Below, one piece after another: positions 52,301 to 62,354 of a DNA stretch of 64,000 nucleotides. The stretch lies in assembly GCF_030161415.1 (NCBI RefSeq), contig NZ_BSSU01000010.1, positions 1 through 64,000 on the forward strand, given 5' to 3'. The DNA comes from Thalassotalea eurytherma (GTDB lineage: Bacteria > Pseudomonadota > Gammaproteobacteria > Enterobacterales > Alteromonadaceae). The notes below the pieces were generated by a model, which did no database searches, was not told where the DNA came from, and worked only from the letters and a program-made list of their open reading frames with translations. Numbering within the stretch: the stretch's first letter is position 1; every line of letters begins with the position of its first letter. Position numbers and translations under genes: made by a program.

Positions 52301-52834
52301 GGTTTCTAATCGTTGCTCTTGGCTTTTACCGATATCTTGTAATTGTTCGTTAATCTCAGATTTAGCTTGTTCAAGATCTTTCTTTTGAACAACATTTGCC
52401 GGTGTCGCTTTTTTAGCTACAATTTTTGGCGCTGATTTAACTTTTTTCTCCCAAACATTATCATCAGCATCTGACTTAGCTTGGGCTTGTTGAGGGTCGA
52501 TTGAGGCAATGTCATCGTAAGATGGAATTTTTAAATACTGACCATTGACTAGGTGATTTAGGTTATTTTCTTTAAATGCCTGAGGGTTATTAACGTAAAG
52601 TGCCTGCATCACTTGATACACAGAAAAGCGTGGATCAGGGCGCACCATAAGCGCTATTTTCCACAACGTATCAGCATTGTTTATTGGGCCATACTGCTTT
52701 ATTGGAGAGGAATCTGTTGTTTTAGGGCCGCGAATTTGCACACCAGCATCTTGTGCAGCAACGGTTGAACATAAAACTGTAAACAAGCTGGCCAGTAGCA
52801 ACGGCAATAATCGCAAACTCAGTGTTCGAGGCAT
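49301..52834 (-). CDS. fimV: FimV-like polar hub protein with expanded repeats
   Basis: The protein of 1177 aa has a signal peptide (cleavage near VAA-QD), an N-terminal FimV domain with a LysM-like end ([35 protein letters not shown]), a coiled coil (about 150-265), one membrane segment ([26 protein letters not shown]), a very acidic cytoplasmic part, and the FimV C-terminal TPR-like domain ([20 protein letters not shown]). FimV organises type IV pili and twitching at the pole in Pseudomonas. The ATG at 52834 has AGGAAAG before it; an upstream in-frame TTG is less likely. The acidic part holds about twelve 28-residue repeats. Confidence 0.93.
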   Translation of the reverse strand: MPRTLSLRLLPLLLASLFTVLCSTVAAQDAGVQIRGPKTTDSSPIKQYGPINNADTLWKIALMVRPDPRFSVYQVMQALYVNNPQAFKENNLNHLVNGQYLKIPSYDDIASIDPQQAQAKSDADDNVWEKKVKSAPKIVAKKATPANVVQKKDLEQAKSEINEQLQDIGKSQEQRLETIQNDVLDSIDGLQAILQENEKLKSRLSNFDSQLGEMQQEVAKSEEMKVQMDALIKLQQELLDKANAREQELMIEKQKAALEDDNFTSSIWFTFLVATVPAVLIVSLIAFFLLRRKSDDKPVEVETKAPVKETEVKKEAAPEAEELALDGELSLDDELAIDLTEDESLDDLDGTELGGDELFSDDLDDLDDELLDDDVIHLDDDLDDLEDISLDDLGDEQPLDDSIELADDDIDDLLEQTPEEEEDQTLDGGELGQDMLDDLLSGLEITEEGSDDSALEQSAEEAPSNTEDDIDALLDEVTDEQDTSADAVSDPDDIDSLLDQVSDEIGAEEPSPQQDVKDPDDIDSLLDEINEEVSAEEPSLQEDVTDPDDIDSLLDEINEEVSAEEPSLQEDVTDPDDIDSLLAEVSAETPSPQEEVTEPDDIDALLDEIGAEEPSLQEDVTDPDDIDSLLDEINEEVSSEEPSLQEDVTDPDDIDSLLDEINEEVSAEEPSLQEDVTDPDDIDSLLDEINEEVSSEEPSLQEDVTDPDDIDSLLDEINEEVSAEEPSLQEDVTDPDDIDSLLDEINDEVSEEESSLQEDVTDPDDIDSLLDEISGNDESDIPTSKVELTDPDDIDALLSSFDDAPAESNDAKLIEDDVSDVSDSESHDELNTQDIDNFTEEHVGQFLTMDFSGVGQETVVDNDDIDEPITLDENDDEEQEILDVDDILDAIQVEEVASAENSILGQSDAIEDDIVANDTVADEAAHSDNIDLEELDVEQLLADVSDESTTATEDLLDGVNEQTEEVEAPFDESTLSHLLNETDTPAHDEPVELTPDFTDSNVLADLLSDGEVTPKAEAAEASEIEDIQELNNLDFDELLANIEEENAPSTLEEPIVEDVIEDLDIGDDLVAIEEDDNEPADFVSVDSLITDSLEPEASEPYKSENIDVGLNEFPEFAGDDTDIDEEDTNGVAAKLDLAKVYIEIGDEENAEVILQDVIKLGDAQQQFEAQQLLGNLS
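50437..51371 (-). repeat. 84-bp in-frame tandem repeats inside fimV
   Basis: The motif [12 protein letters not shown] followed by NEEVS(A/S)[10 protein letters not shown] recurs about twelve times. Copies at 50621, 50705, 50789, 50873 and 50957 (anchor GATATCGTCT or its variant) are exactly 84 bp apart and nearly identical in DNA, while flanking copies have diverged or shortened ([12 protein letters not shown]). This indicates recent expansion by slippage or unequal exchange. Confidence 0.93.
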
Positions 52835-52947
52835 TAAGGCTTTCCTAACTCTTATTATAATCGCCAAATAATTGGCTTTACTGGTAAAAATTTTAATCTA
52901 GCTGAAAACAAAGCAAGGGTTATACCACATTAGATTCAACTATATCT

Positions 52948-52986
52948 AAAAAAAAGAAACCTGTTAAGCACAGCCTAACAGGTTTC
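52948..52986 (-). terminator. Terminator behind asd
   Basis: GAAACCTGTTA and TAACAGGTTTC form an 11-bp stem; on the minus strand it is followed by eight T. It ends the pdxB-asd message. Confidence 0.92.
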
Positions 52987-53042
52987 TTATTGTTTCTCAT
53001 TGCCTTTTAACTGGAATGAGAGCGTTTAATCGCCTTGATTAC

Positions 53043-54062
53043 TTACGATAAATACTCGCTTATTAGTAATTCTGCAATTTGAATACTGTTGGTTGCTGCA
53101 CCTTTACGTACGTTATCGGCAACAATCCACATATTTAAACCATTATTATGACTTAAATCTTCACGGATACGTCCAACAAAGGTTGCATCTTCACCGCTAG
53201 CTTCACCAATTTGCGTTGGAAAATCTTCGTCTTTCTCGCATACAACAAGGCCTGGCGCTTCCTTTAACAAAGCTTTTACTTCATCAGCACTAATTGGAGA
53301 CGTAGTTTCTAAATGAATGGCTTCACCATGGCCAAAAAATACAGGTACACGCACAGCAGTAGGATTAACAAGAACATTCTCATCACCCAAAATCTTCTTC
53401 GTTTCCCAAACCATTTTCATTTCTTCTTTCGTGTAACCATTTTCCATAAAAACGTCGATTTGCGGAATAACGTTAAATGCGATTTGACGAGAAAAGGCTT
53501 TTGGCTCAACAGGTTTACCCGTTAATAAATCAGCACATTGTTTAGCTAATTCATCCATTGCATCTTTACCAGCACCAGATACAGACTGATAGGTAGAAAC
53601 ATTTACGCGTTCAATACCTACAGCATCATAAATTGGTTTTAGTGCAACCATCATCTGAATTGTTGAGCAGTTTGGATTTGCAATGATATTACGGTTACGG
53701 TACTCCTCAAGTGCGTGAGGGTTTACTTCTGGCACTACTAGAGGAATGTCAGGTTCATAGCGATATTCAGAAGTATTGTCGATGACGATACAACCAGCAT
53801 CAGCCGCCATTGGCGCGTATTGTTTTGACGTTGCACCACCTGCAGAGAAAAAGCCTATTTGCGCTAAGCTCCAGTCAAAGTTATCAGCATCTAGCACTTC
53901 AACACTTTCACCGTTAAATTCAATAAACTCACCAGCAGAACGAGCACTTGCTAACGGGTATAGCTTATTAATTGGAAAATCACGTTGTTGTAGTATTTCA
54001 ATGATAGTTTTACCAACTAAGCCAGTTGCGCCCAATACGCAAACATCGAATTTCTGTGCCAT
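53043..54062 (-). CDS. asd: Aspartate-semialdehyde dehydrogenase
   Basis: The 339-aa enzyme reduces aspartyl phosphate to the semialdehyde for lysine, threonine and methionine. It has the NADP-binding start VCVLGATGLVGKTI, the catalytic Cys in ANPNCSTIQM, SVSGAGKDAMDEL, and the His in FGHGEAIHLET. In E. coli this position holds the paralogue usg; here the catalytic residues are intact, so it should be active. Its first base overlaps the last of pdxB. Confidence 0.94.
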   Translation of the reverse strand: MAQKFDVCVLGATGLVGKTIIEILQQRDFPINKLYPLASARSAGEFIEFNGESVEVLDADNFDWSLAQIGFFSAGGATSKQYAPMAADAGCIVIDNTSEYRYEPDIPLVVPEVNPHALEEYRNRNIIANPNCSTIQMMVALKPIYDAVGIERVNVSTYQSVSGAGKDAMDELAKQCADLLTGKPVEPKAFSRQIAFNVIPQIDVFMENGYTKEEMKMVWETKKILGDENVLVNPTAVRVPVFFGHGEAIHLETTSPISADEVKALLKEAPGLVVCEKDEDFPTQIGEASGEDATFVGRIREDLSHNNGLNMWIVADNVRKGAATNSIQIAELLISEYLS

Positions 54063-55198
54063 TATTTTTCCTCTTGTTGCACGTTTTTACTAAAACCAAG
54101 TTGATACAGCGGCTCATACTTGGTGTCTAATGATGTGGTTAATAGCAACGAAGAAAACTCCCTGCGAGCCGGATATGTTTTTCTAATATGATCAAAACCA
54201 CAAGAATTAATTTGTTGACGAAAAATAGCATCGTCTCGCCTAACATCGTAAACCATTTTTACTAATGGGTTTAGCAAAATTTCACTCATTGGGTGATTTA
54301 TTTCTACGCTGTTAAACATAGGCTGTGGCAAGTAATCGTTAAGCGATTGCGTAATCGGTTTTGCCAACTGTTTACATAATGCCTGATACAACATTTCACT
54401 ACCACGAGCTTTTCCTTCTAAGCTATAACCTGCTATATGCGCTGTCGCTATATCGGCATTGTCAATTAAAGGTAGTAAAATATTAGGCTCGTTTTCCCAT
54501 ACATCAAGCGCTAAACGAAAGCCTGCTCCAGCTTGTTTTATCGCTAAAAGAGCGTTGTTATCAATCACCTCTCCACGACAGGCATTAATAAGTATTTGTT
54601 CATTCGTTAATCGAGCTAAGCGTTCTTCATTTAACAAGTGAAAGGTTGCATGCTCTCCTGTTAATGTTTTTGGTACATGAAGTGAAACAACATCACAGGA
54701 TAAAACGTCATCTAGCGAACTAAATTTGCGAGGATCACCTTGTGCTTCAAGCAATGGGTCACAAAGTTTATGAGCAACACCAAGCGCAGTTAGTTTTTCA
54801 CTCAAACGACTTCCCGTATTGCCAGCGCCGACAATACCAACAGTTTTATCAACAAGGGAAAACTGATCTTTTTCAGCAAGTGTTACCAATGCACTTATTA
54901 CATACTCGGCAACAGATACTGCATTGCACCCTGGTGCGGAAGTAAAATAAATACCGCGCGAACTCAGGTAATCTCGATCAATATGATCAAAACCAATAGT
55001 TGCAGAACCGACAAATTTTAGATTTTTATTTTGCTTAAGTAGTTGTTCGTTGACTTGGGTAATAGATCGAACGAGTAGAACATCAGCATCCGCTAATATT
55101 TCTGCACTAACGTCTCGACCAGAAAACGCTTGGGTCTCGCCAAACTCCGAAAAAAATTCTCGGGCAAATGGCATGTTTTCATCATAATAAATTTTCAA
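54062..55198 (-). CDS. pdxB: Erythronate-4-phosphate dehydrogenase
   Basis: The 378-aa D-2-hydroxyacid dehydrogenase acts in the DXP-dependent pyridoxal phosphate pathway. It has the NAD site VGIVGAGNTGSRL, INACRGEVIDNNALL, and LDVWENEPNI with the acid/base region ATAHIAGYSLEGKARG. The C-terminal PdxB dimerisation domain (VYDVRRDDAIFRQQI) is present. It overlaps asd by one base and follows fabB after a strong terminator. Confidence 0.95.
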   Translation of the reverse strand: MKIYYDENMPFAREFFSEFGETQAFSGRDVSAEILADADVLLVRSITQVNEQLLKQNKNLKFVGSATIGFDHIDRDYLSSRGIYFTSAPGCNAVSVAEYVISALVTLAEKDQFSLVDKTVGIVGAGNTGSRLSEKLTALGVAHKLCDPLLEAQGDPRKFSSLDDVLSCDVVSLHVPKTLTGEHATFHLLNEERLARLTNEQILINACRGEVIDNNALLAIKQAGAGFRLALDVWENEPNILLPLIDNADIATAHIAGYSLEGKARGSEMLYQALCKQLAKPITQSLNDYLPQPMFNSVEINHPMSEILLNPLVKMVYDVRRDDAIFRQQINSCGFDHIRKTYPARREFSSLLLTTSLDTKYEPLYQLGFSKNVQQEEK

Positions 55199-55214
55199 AA
55201 CTAAAACTCATCGC

Positions 55215-55254
55215 AAAAAAAATGGGGTCAGAGTAAATTTTACTCTGACCCCAT
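55215..55254 (-). terminator. REP-like perfect palindrome acting as fabB terminator
   Basis: TGGGGTCAGAGTAAA and TTTACTCTGACCCCA flank a single T, a perfect 31-bp palindrome (33 bp with the outer A/T). On the minus strand eight T follow, so it is also a good intrinsic terminator for fabB. The GGGGTCAGAGTAAA form is a widespread dispersed palindrome in marine gammaproteobacteria; no REP-associated transposase gene is in the window. Confidence 0.88.
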
Positions 55255-55271
55255 GTTATTTAAAACGCTTA

Positions 55272-56483
55272 TTATTTATATTTTTGCATCACTAGCGTTG
55301 AGTTAGTACCGCCAAAGCCAAAACTGTTAGACATAACAGTGTTTAATTCAGCTTCACGTGGTTGAGTAACGATGTCTAAACCTTCAGCTTTTTCATCTAA
55401 TGTTTCAACATTAATTGATGGCGCAATAAAGTTGTTTTCCATCATTAAAATAGAGTAAATCGCTTCATGGACACCAGCAGCACCAAGTGCATGACCAGAC
55501 ATTGCTTTTGTTGCACTGATAGCTGGAGATTTGCCCCCAAAAACTTCTTGAATTGCACCTAGTTCTTTAACGTCACCTACAGGTGTTGAAGTACCATGCG
55601 TGTTTAAGTAGTCAATAGGAGCATCGATATCTTGCATCGCTAACTTCATACAGCGCGCTGCGCCTTCACCTGATGGAGCTACCATATCGTAACCATCTGA
55701 AGTTGCACCATAGCCAACAATTTCAGCGTAAATATGTGCACCACGTGCTAAAGCATGTTCAAGCTCTTCAACAACAACCATGCCGCCGCCGCCAGAGATA
55801 ACGAAACCGTCACGGTCTGCATCATAAGTACGAGATGCCTTTTCTGGTGTGTCATTATATTTAGTTGATAAAGCGCCCATGCCATCAAACATCATAGCAA
55901 GTGACCAATCGACTTCTTCACCACCACCAGCAAAAACAACATCTTGCTTGCCTAATTGAATTAACTCTGCAGCATGTCCAATACAATGTGCACTTGTTGC
56001 ACAAGCTGAACTGATTGAGTAGTTAACGCCTAAAATTTTAAATGGTGTTGCTAAACATGCTGAAATCGTGCTCGACATTGTTTTAGGTACTGCATAAGGA
56101 CCAACACGTTTAACACCTTTGGCACGCAATGTGTCGGCTGAAGCAATAACGTTAGCTGATGAAGCACCACCTGAACCAGCAACGATCCCCGTACGAAAGT
56201 TAGATACTTGCTCTGGTGCTAGTTTTGAATCTTTTATGGCTTGTTCCATGGCAACGTATGCGTAACCAGAAGCATCGCCCATAAAACGCATCGCTTTACG
56301 ATCGATATGATCTTTAAGCTCAATATCAGGTTTACCCCAAACTTGGCTACGTAAGCCCTGTTCTTCAAAACTCTCTGAGCGAGAAATACCTGAGCGACCT
56401 TCTTTTAAAGACGCTAATACTTCGTCTGTATCGTTACCTAAACTAGAAACAATACCTAAACCTGTTATTACGACACGTTTCAT
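55272..56483 (-). CDS. fabB: 3-oxoacyl-[acyl-carrier-protein] synthase I
   Basis: The 403-aa condensing enzyme elongates the unsaturated acyl chain. The active site is [14 protein letters not shown] (Cys), [12 protein letters not shown] (His), [16 protein letters not shown] (Lys/His) and the C-terminal [10 protein letters not shown]. The length fits FabB rather than FabF. The composite FadR/FabR-like operator in front supports the FabB call. It is divergent from mnmC, as in E. coli. Confidence 0.96.
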   Translation of the reverse strand: MKRVVITGLGIVSSLGNDTDEVLASLKEGRSGISRSESFEEQGLRSQVWGKPDIELKDHIDRKAMRFMGDASGYAYVAMEQAIKDSKLAPEQVSNFRTGIVAGSGGASSANVIASADTLRAKGVKRVGPYAVPKTMSSTISACLATPFKILGVNYSISSACATSAHCIGHAAELIQLGKQDVVFAGGGEEVDWSLAMMFDGMGALSTKYNDTPEKASRTYDADRDGFVISGGGGMVVVEELEHALARGAHIYAEIVGYGATSDGYDMVAPSGEGAARCMKLAMQDIDAPIDYLNTHGTSTPVGDVKELGAIQEVFGGKSPAISATKAMSGHALGAAGVHEAIYSILMMENNFIAPSINVETLDEKAEGLDIVTQPREAELNTVMSNSFGFGGTNSTLVMQKYK

Positions 56484-56540
56484 TTATCTAAACCATCTAA
56501 TTATTAAAATCGGCGATATGATAGCGAATTTCGCATAAAA

Positions 56541-56555
56541 ACTGGTCTATCCAGT
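56541..56555 (-). promoter_or_regulatory. FadR-like operator upstream of fabB
   Basis: ACTGGTCTATCCAGT keeps both ACTGG/CCAGT arms and spacing of the E. coli FadR site (ACTGGTCNGACCAGT), differing at two central bases. FadR activates fabB in E. coli. Confidence 0.6.
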
Positions 56556-56570
56556 GTACACTTGTACACT
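56553..56570 (-). promoter_or_regulatory. FabR-like operator upstream of fabB
   Basis: AGTGTACA-CT-TGTACACT is a perfect 8+2+8 palindrome overlapping the FadR-like site by three bases. FabR, the repressor of unsaturated fatty acid synthesis, binds a GTACA-containing palindrome next to the FadR site at E. coli fabA and fabB. Confidence 0.6.
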
Positions 56571-56779
56571 GAACAACCGTCAATATCACCCTAAAAAAGT
56601 GAAAAAGTAAAATAACATACTTTTATACCAATAACTTAGCGATACATGAAAATTTAATGATATTTCCTCATTCCAAACATGAATTTTTGTCAATACGATA
56701 AATTTACGAATGTACGGCCAAATTAAGGTACAATCGATTGGCAAATTCCCTGTTCGCTTTTTACTGATATTTTGTATTT

Positions 56780-58834
56780 ATGAACAACAAAAAAACATCT
56801 TCAATATCTGCATCGCTTAATAACGATAACGTTACCTTCCAACAAAACGGATCACCTTTTTCTCAGCAATTTGATGACATATATTTTGATACGCAATTTG
56901 GATATGGACAAAGCGAAGATGTATTTATCAAAGGCAATGATATCGCTGATCGCCTACTGACAAACGAACAAGCATTAGTGATTGGTGAAACAGGCTTTGG
57001 TACGGGGTTAAATTTCTTTTTAACATTGAACCACTTCATGAAAGCTAAAGCCATTCATCAACAGAGTATTAAACCATTAACCTATATCAGCGTTGAAAAG
57101 TACCCATTAAGTGGCGAGCAAATTGAGCAATCACTTTCGCTTTTTCCCGAGTTTTCGCCGATAGTTGCTGAGTTTATTGCACAATACAGGCAACGCAATA
57201 TAGAAGCATCAACATTGGAGCTAAGTTTTTTTGATGGCTTAGTTCAGTTAGTGCTTATCTTTGATGATGCGACACAAGGATTTGAAAAACTTACCAGCAA
57301 CGTAAAACAGGCGAAACATCAAAACAAACGTCTTACCTCTCCTATAAATGCGTGGTACTTAGATGGGTTTTCACCCGCTAAAAACCCAGAGATGTGGAAC
57401 GATGACTTATTTAAACAGCTAGCTCGATTATCAAAAGACGATGCAACACTGGCTACTTTCACCGTAGCAGGGCTCGTTAAGCGAGGTCTGATTAACGTTG
57501 GTTTTAGATTGAGCCAGACAGAAGCAATAGGTAGAAAAAATAAAAGTATCTCTGCTAAATATCAGCAAAATAGAAACGCTGGGAAAGGTTATGTTTTGCG
57601 ACCACATCATGTAAAACCAACACGAGTCGCAGTCATCGGCTCAGGTATAGCAGCTGCAAGCTTAGTTTATAAACTGACCAAAGAAAATATTCGGGTAAAC
57701 CTGTACTGCCAAGATGAGCACTTAGCACAAGGTGGTTCAAGTAACGCTATCGGCGCAGTATACCCATTGCTGCATCAAGACAGAGATGACATTAGTGATT
57801 TCTATCATCAAGCGTTTGTTTGCGCATTAGGTTTTTATCAGTCACTAACTGATGAAGGCATAAACTACCCACATCAATGGTGTGGCGTTTTAGACTTGGC
57901 TTTTAAACCCGCGCTCGTTGAACGATTAAAAAGGTTTGATGATATTAACGCTTGGCCTAAGGATATAATTCATTCAATCGATGCTAAACAAGCAAGTGAA
58001 ATAGCCGGTATACCTATTGAACATGACGGCTTGTATATGCCTAAAGCTGGCTGGGTAGCTCCACAAAAATTGGTTAAAGCAATCTTTCAAGCGGCTGACG
58101 ATACCGGCTTTTTAAAGGTTAAAACGAGTTGTCACATAACTAAATTAACGCAAGTGGCCAATGGTCATTGGCGACTTCATCACAACAATAAAGTTGATAA
58201 CGCCGAGCAGGTTATCATGTGCGGTGGTGCTCAATCGAACTTGATTGCCCCCTTTGATGAGCTGCCTTTGTATCCTGTTCGCGGGCAAATATCTTCAATG
58301 TACACCAACAATGATATTGGCAAATTATCAACCGTTATTTGCCACAAAGGATATTTAACACCAGAAAACGATGGTATTCATTGTATCGGCGCGACCTTCG
58401 ATAAAGATGAAAGAAATATAGAAGTAAGAGAGCAAGATGATCTTTATAACCTAACAATGTATCAGCGTTCATTGCCTAACTTTCCAAAGTGGACGACAAA
58501 CGATATTAAGGCCAGTAAAGCTAGATTACGTTGTATGACACCTGATCATATGCCAATTGCTGGCCCTATGCCAAAAACTGACGAGTACTATCAACATTAT
58601 CAACATTTAGAAAAAGACAAAAACTGGTCAATAAACACGCCAGCCCCCTATTATGAAAACTTATTTGTCATGTCAGGCCTAGGAGCACGAGGGCTATGCT
58701 CTGCGCCATTACTTGCAGATATTATTGTTGCCGATATCTGCGGCACGCCCTATCCGGTTGACAGTAAAATGCGATTTAACTTAGCGCCAAATCGCTTCGC
58801 AATTAAAGATATCATTAAAGGTAAATTCAAATAG
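56780..58834 (+). CDS. mnmC: Bifunctional tRNA mnm5s2U34 biosynthesis protein MnmC
   Basis: The 684-aa protein has an N-terminal SAM methyltransferase domain (FVIGETGFGTGLNFFLT-like start, AWYLDGFSPAKNPEMWNDDL) and a C-terminal FAD-dependent oxidoreductase from about residue 275 (VAVIGSGIAAASLVYKLTKE, GLYMPKAGWVAPQKL, FVMSGLGARGLCSAPLLADI). It removes the carboxymethyl group and then methylates cmnm5s2U at the wobble base of tRNAs. Both domains look intact. It is divergent from fabB. Confidence 0.95.
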   Translation: MNNKKTSSISASLNNDNVTFQQNGSPFSQQFDDIYFDTQFGYGQSEDVFIKGNDIADRLLTNEQALVIGETGFGTGLNFFLTLNHFMKAKAIHQQSIKPLTYISVEKYPLSGEQIEQSLSLFPEFSPIVAEFIAQYRQRNIEASTLELSFFDGLVQLVLIFDDATQGFEKLTSNVKQAKHQNKRLTSPINAWYLDGFSPAKNPEMWNDDLFKQLARLSKDDATLATFTVAGLVKRGLINVGFRLSQTEAIGRKNKSISAKYQQNRNAGKGYVLRPHHVKPTRVAVIGSGIAAASLVYKLTKENIRVNLYCQDEHLAQGGSSNAIGAVYPLLHQDRDDISDFYHQAFVCALGFYQSLTDEGINYPHQWCGVLDLAFKPALVERLKRFDDINAWPKDIIHSIDAKQASEIAGIPIEHDGLYMPKAGWVAPQKLVKAIFQAADDTGFLKVKTSCHITKLTQVANGHWRLHHNNKVDNAEQVIMCGGAQSNLIAPFDELPLYPVRGQISSMYTNNDIGKLSTVICHKGYLTPENDGIHCIGATFDKDERNIEVREQDDLYNLTMYQRSLPNFPKWTTNDIKASKARLRCMTPDHMPIAGPMPKTDEYYQHYQHLEKDKNWSINTPAPYYENLFVMSGLGARGLCSAPLLADIIVADICGTPYPVDSKMRFNLAPNRFAIKDIIKGKFK

Positions 58835-58839
58835 CCAAT

Positions 58840-59124
58840 TTAAGCAACGAAAAGTGTTTGTAGCGACAACCAATAGTTATTGACGATCGTTTGATCTTGC
58901 GGCGTAAGTTCCGTTTTATTTTCGGTTAACGAAATACTGACTTTATCAGCAAGCGCCACTGATAATGTTTGGCTTTCATCACCAAAATTAACCGCTTCAA
59001 GTGCAATAAAGCCTTTGATATAGCTAGATGCGAACAGGGTATCTGCGTCAGCATCGTTAAAAACTAACTCATCAAAATACTGATAAAGTGAAGCGATTGT
59101 TTTAACGGACTCTAGTTTTGTCAT
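58840..59124 (-). CDS. yfcL: YfcL-family protein
   Basis: The 94-aa soluble protein (LYQYFDELVFNDADADTLFA, SSYIKGFIALEAVNFGDES) matches the YfcL family found next to mnmC/epmC in gammaproteobacteria. E. coli yfcL also lies between mnmC-fabB and epmC. Its function is unknown. It converges on mnmC with 5 bp between them. Confidence 0.82.
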   Translation of the reverse strand: MTKLESVKTIASLYQYFDELVFNDADADTLFASSYIKGFIALEAVNFGDESQTLSVALADKVSISLTENKTELTPQDQTIVNNYWLSLQTLFVA

Positions 59125-59147
59125 GAGATTCTCTTTCTACTACTGTT

Positions 59148-60290
59148 CTAATTTGGGCTTGCGACCGGATAAAGGACCTGATCGTTATAACCTGTTGTGA
59201 TTTTTATTAAGCCACTTAATGCTTGATCGAGCACCTGGTCACCCGTATCGGCAATCAAAGGGCGCTGATTTAATTGAGCAAGTTTTGTTTTGGTAGCAAT
59301 CACAATGATATTGTCTTTGCCGATGCGTTGAATAATGCGCGGACTTAATTGTTGATTGCCACGACCAAAAATATGCCCTTGGCCACCAATTAAGGTAATG
59401 ACAAGCTTTGCCGGTTGTTCACCTTGTTGGTCGTCATATTGTTCGAGCATTTGCCAAAGCTGTGGCTCAGTAATATCAGTTGCAATGAGATCTTGCTCCT
59501 GAATAACATCAACACCTAACAACGTATTTGCTAAGCCAAGTTCTTCCATTAAAAAAGCCGTTGTTGAGCCAGAGCCGATAATATATAACTGCTCTTCCAT
59601 ATGATTGATGACATCGGCGGCTATATCTTGCAAAACCAATTCATCAGATTCTTTACCACCTGACTTAACTGCTTGCACATATTGTAATTCGCTCGGTACG
59701 CTCATTTCGCCGTATCGCTTGGCCTTAACAACACCGTCACGAAATAAACTCTCATCAATGTCCATTACGTCAGCATCGGTAAGCGTAACAAGCTCATTAG
59801 TCACCATTTTTTCAATAACACGCCCAGCAGCTTTTGGGGTTACTGCATATACACCAGAATGAATTTTGCAACCAGCTGGGATGCCAAGCACAGGAAAACT
59901 ATCGCCAACTTGGCTACACACATTTCTCGCCGTTCCATCGCCGCCAGCAAAAAGCAAAATATCGATACCTTCATCTATTAGGGCTTGTACTGCATTTTCT
60001 GTATCAATAGCAGATGTAGGTTCAGTCGCTTGATAAATAACTTGCGTATCAAATCCCAATGATTTTGCTGTTGTTTCACCCATATCAGCGCTTACAGTCA
60101 GTACTTGAATACGTTCTTGATAAGGAAGCAAGACCTCTAATGCTTGCTGCGCCCTATAGTTAGACTTAGCTGTCGCACCCAGTGCTAATGCTTGTTCTGC
60201 AATGCCGTCACCATCGCTGCCTTTTAAGGCTACACTGCCGCCAATTCCAGCGATAGGGTTAACTAAAAAACCTAACTTAAATGATTGCAT
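59148..60290 (-). CDS. ATP-NAD kinase family protein
   Basis: The 380-aa protein has FLVNPIAGIGGSVALKGSDG at the start and the kinase motif LLFAGGDGTARNV (GGDGT at 116-120), then GIPAGCKIHSGVYAVTPKAA, ADVMDIDE and GSGSTTAFLMEELG. This is the second NadK-like family, distinct from housekeeping NadK, often next to epmC in marine gammaproteobacteria. The substrate is not proven. Its start overlaps the end of epmC by 14 bp. Confidence 0.85.
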   Translation of the reverse strand: MQSFKLGFLVNPIAGIGGSVALKGSDGDGIAEQALALGATAKSNYRAQQALEVLLPYQERIQVLTVSADMGETTAKSLGFDTQVIYQATEPTSAIDTENAVQALIDEGIDILLFAGGDGTARNVCSQVGDSFPVLGIPAGCKIHSGVYAVTPKAAGRVIEKMVTNELVTLTDADVMDIDESLFRDGVVKAKRYGEMSVPSELQYVQAVKSGGKESDELVLQDIAADVINHMEEQLYIIGSGSTTAFLMEELGLANTLLGVDVIQEQDLIATDITEPQLWQMLEQYDDQQGEQPAKLVITLIGGQGHIFGRGNQQLSPRIIQRIGKDNIIVIATKTKLAQLNQRPLIADTGDQVLDQALSGLIKITTGYNDQVLYPVASPN

Positions 60291-60879
60291 GACTAACCTC
60301 TAGATTTTCAACATGCTGATGGTAAAACAGTTTATCTTGTTCAAAAGGTGTTAAGAATTGCTCAAGTGACAACGGTAGACTGACATCGTAAAATCGCGCC
60401 AGCGCGTCAATAAAGTCTTGTGCTCGTTGCGGAAACCCATTGGTCAAATAGTCCTCAACCTGCGAAAACACGCGCTTTTTAAAAGCGGTAATATCGGGCT
60501 CAGAGTCGCCATTTAAGTTATCAACAGACACCGTGAATTTTTTATTCGAGGCAACACAAAATGCCCATTCTATCGCTTGAGGCTTTAGCTCAACTAACTC
60601 AAACTTTTCTTGTTGCTCAGCGGTTCTACCATCGGGCTCGTACCAATAGCCAAAATCAATAAGCTCTCTTCTTTTACTGCCAGCAATGCACCAATGAGAA
60701 ATTTCATGCAATGCACTGGCATAAAAACCATGGGCAAATACGATCTGATGATATGAACATTGATCATTGGCGGGCAGATAAATAGGCTCGTCACCACCCT
60801 TGATCAGGCGAGTATTGAAACTGCCATAGAAAGTGTCGTCAAATATCTCTATTAAATCTTGATACTTGTGCATCAACAT
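60277..60879 (-). CDS. epmC: EF-P hydroxylase EpmC
   Basis: The 200-aa protein has the metal-binding motif ALHEISHWCIAG (HEISHW at 58-63), DFGYWYEPDGRTAEQQEKFE and VEDYLTNGFPQRAQDFIDAL, all typical of EpmC (YfcM). It hydroxylates the beta-lysyl-lysine of EF-P after EpmA/EpmB. efp, epmA and epmB are not in the window. It overlaps the ATP-NAD kinase-like gene by 14 bp. Confidence 0.92.
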   Translation of the reverse strand: MLMHKYQDLIEIFDDTFYGSFNTRLIKGGDEPIYLPANDQCSYHQIVFAHGFYASALHEISHWCIAGSKRRELIDFGYWYEPDGRTAEQQEKFELVELKPQAIEWAFCVASNKKFTVSVDNLNGDSEPDITAFKKRVFSQVEDYLTNGFPQRAQDFIDALARFYDVSLPLSLEQFLTPFEQDKLFYHQHVENLEVSHAII

Positions 60880-60912
60880 ATCGCCAATTGAAAAATTGGC
60901 GCTATATTAACG

Positions 60913-60941
60913 AAAAACGACGATGGATGCATCGTCGTTTT
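60913..60941 (-). terminator. Terminator behind nhaA
   Basis: AAAACGACGATG and CATCGTCGTTTT pair around GATG; the minus strand continues TTTTTCG. Confidence 0.85.
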
Positions 60942-60965
60942 ATCGTTTTAAAGACAATTAAATGT

Positions 60966-62153
60966 TTAGTTGTCGGAAGACTCAGGTAAAGACTTAACTG
61001 ACGACTTAATGATGAAGTACCCTAGTAAGCCAGAAATTAAAGAACCAATAATAATACCTAAACGATCTTGGAAAATAAGGTTATCACCTGTAGTTTCAAA
61101 CGCAAGCGAACCAATGAATAAACTCATCGTAAAGCCCACGCCACACAACAGTGAAGAACCGTAAAGTAGTCGCCAATTCATCGCTTCAGGTAGCTTGGCA
61201 ACACCCAGCTTAATCATCACCCAACAAAAACCAAAGACACCAATTTGCTTACCGACAAATAGACCTAAAATAATCCCCATTGGCACAGGTGACAACACGT
61301 CATCTAGGCCCACACCGGTTAAGTTAATACCCGCATTAGCAAAGGCAAATATAGGTAAAATAATAAACGCGACCATTTCATGGAGGTTGTGCTCTAATGA
61401 TTTTAATGGTGAAGGCTCATCTTCTTTACCTTTGATAGGAATAAAGAATGCTAATGCGACACCGGCTAACGTTGCATGAACGCCCGACTTCAACACTGCG
61501 ACCCATAAAATAAGACCAAAAAATAAGTAAGGCGAGGTACTTGTAACACCGCGCTTATTCATGACAAATAGAGTAACCAGTACGACGGCGGCAATAACAA
61601 GAGAGGTTATTGATAATTGTTCGGTATAGAACAGTGCTATCACGATAATCGCGCCTAAATCGTCAAAGATAGCAAGAGACGTTAAAAAGACCTTTAGTTG
61701 AATAGGTACCTTTGAACCAATTAGAGATAAAATACCTAAGGCGAACGCGATATCCGTTGCGGTCGGTATTGCCCAGCCATTAATCGCTGCAGGATCTTGG
61801 TAATTTAAAGCAGCATAAATAGAGGCTGGTACTAACATACCGCCAACGGCACCAATAGCAGGTAAAGTGATTTGTCCTGGTTGAGATAAATCACCTTCCA
61901 AGAATTCTCGTTTGAGCTCTAAACCAACAAGTAAGAAAAATAATGCCATCAGGCCATCATTGATCCACAGTAATAATGGCTTCGCAATTTCAAAACTGCC
62001 AACAGCAACCTTAACAGGCACAGATAACAATAAATCGTAATAGATATTAAGCGGAGAATTAGCAATTACCATTGCTATAACAGCGGAGAACATCAATAAA
62101 ATACCACTGGCGGCTTCTAACTTTAAAAAAGACTGCAAAGTTTTTAACGGCAT
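60966..62153 (-). CDS. nhaA: Na+/H+ antiporter NhaA
   Basis: The 395-aa membrane protein has the family features: [51 protein letters not shown] with the conserved Asp, and [20 protein letters not shown] with the paired Asp of the ion site. It expels sodium at alkaline pH using the proton gradient. The gene is divergent from an Lrp-type regulator, separated by 201 bp. It is the second sodium-proton exchanger in the window. Confidence 0.96.
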   Translation of the reverse strand: MPLKTLQSFLKLEAASGILLMFSAVIAMVIANSPLNIYYDLLLSVPVKVAVGSFEIAKPLLLWINDGLMALFFLLVGLELKREFLEGDLSQPGQITLPAIGAVGGMLVPASIYAALNYQDPAAINGWAIPTATDIAFALGILSLIGSKVPIQLKVFLTSLAIFDDLGAIIVIALFYTEQLSITSLVIAAVVLVTLFVMNKRGVTSTSPYLFFGLILWVAVLKSGVHATLAGVALAFFIPIKGKEDEPSPLKSLEHNLHEMVAFIILPIFAFANAGINLTGVGLDDVLSPVPMGIILGLFVGKQIGVFGFCWVMIKLGVAKLPEAMNWRLLYGSSLLCGVGFTMSLFIGSLAFETTGDNLIFQDRLGIIIGSLISGLLGYFIIKSSVKSLPESSDN

Positions 62154-62354
62154 TGTTTCCTTCCAATTTTTATTATAGACATATTATGTCATTCTAGACC
62201 AAGATGGATGTTAAATATATAGTTTACAAAGCAATTAAGTACAAAATATAAATCGGAAAACTCCACATTTAACGAAAATTATTCATTGAGCTATATCGGA
62301 TTCACATCTATTCAGGTTATTATCAAGTGATAACAAGGAGAAATAATAAGTAAC

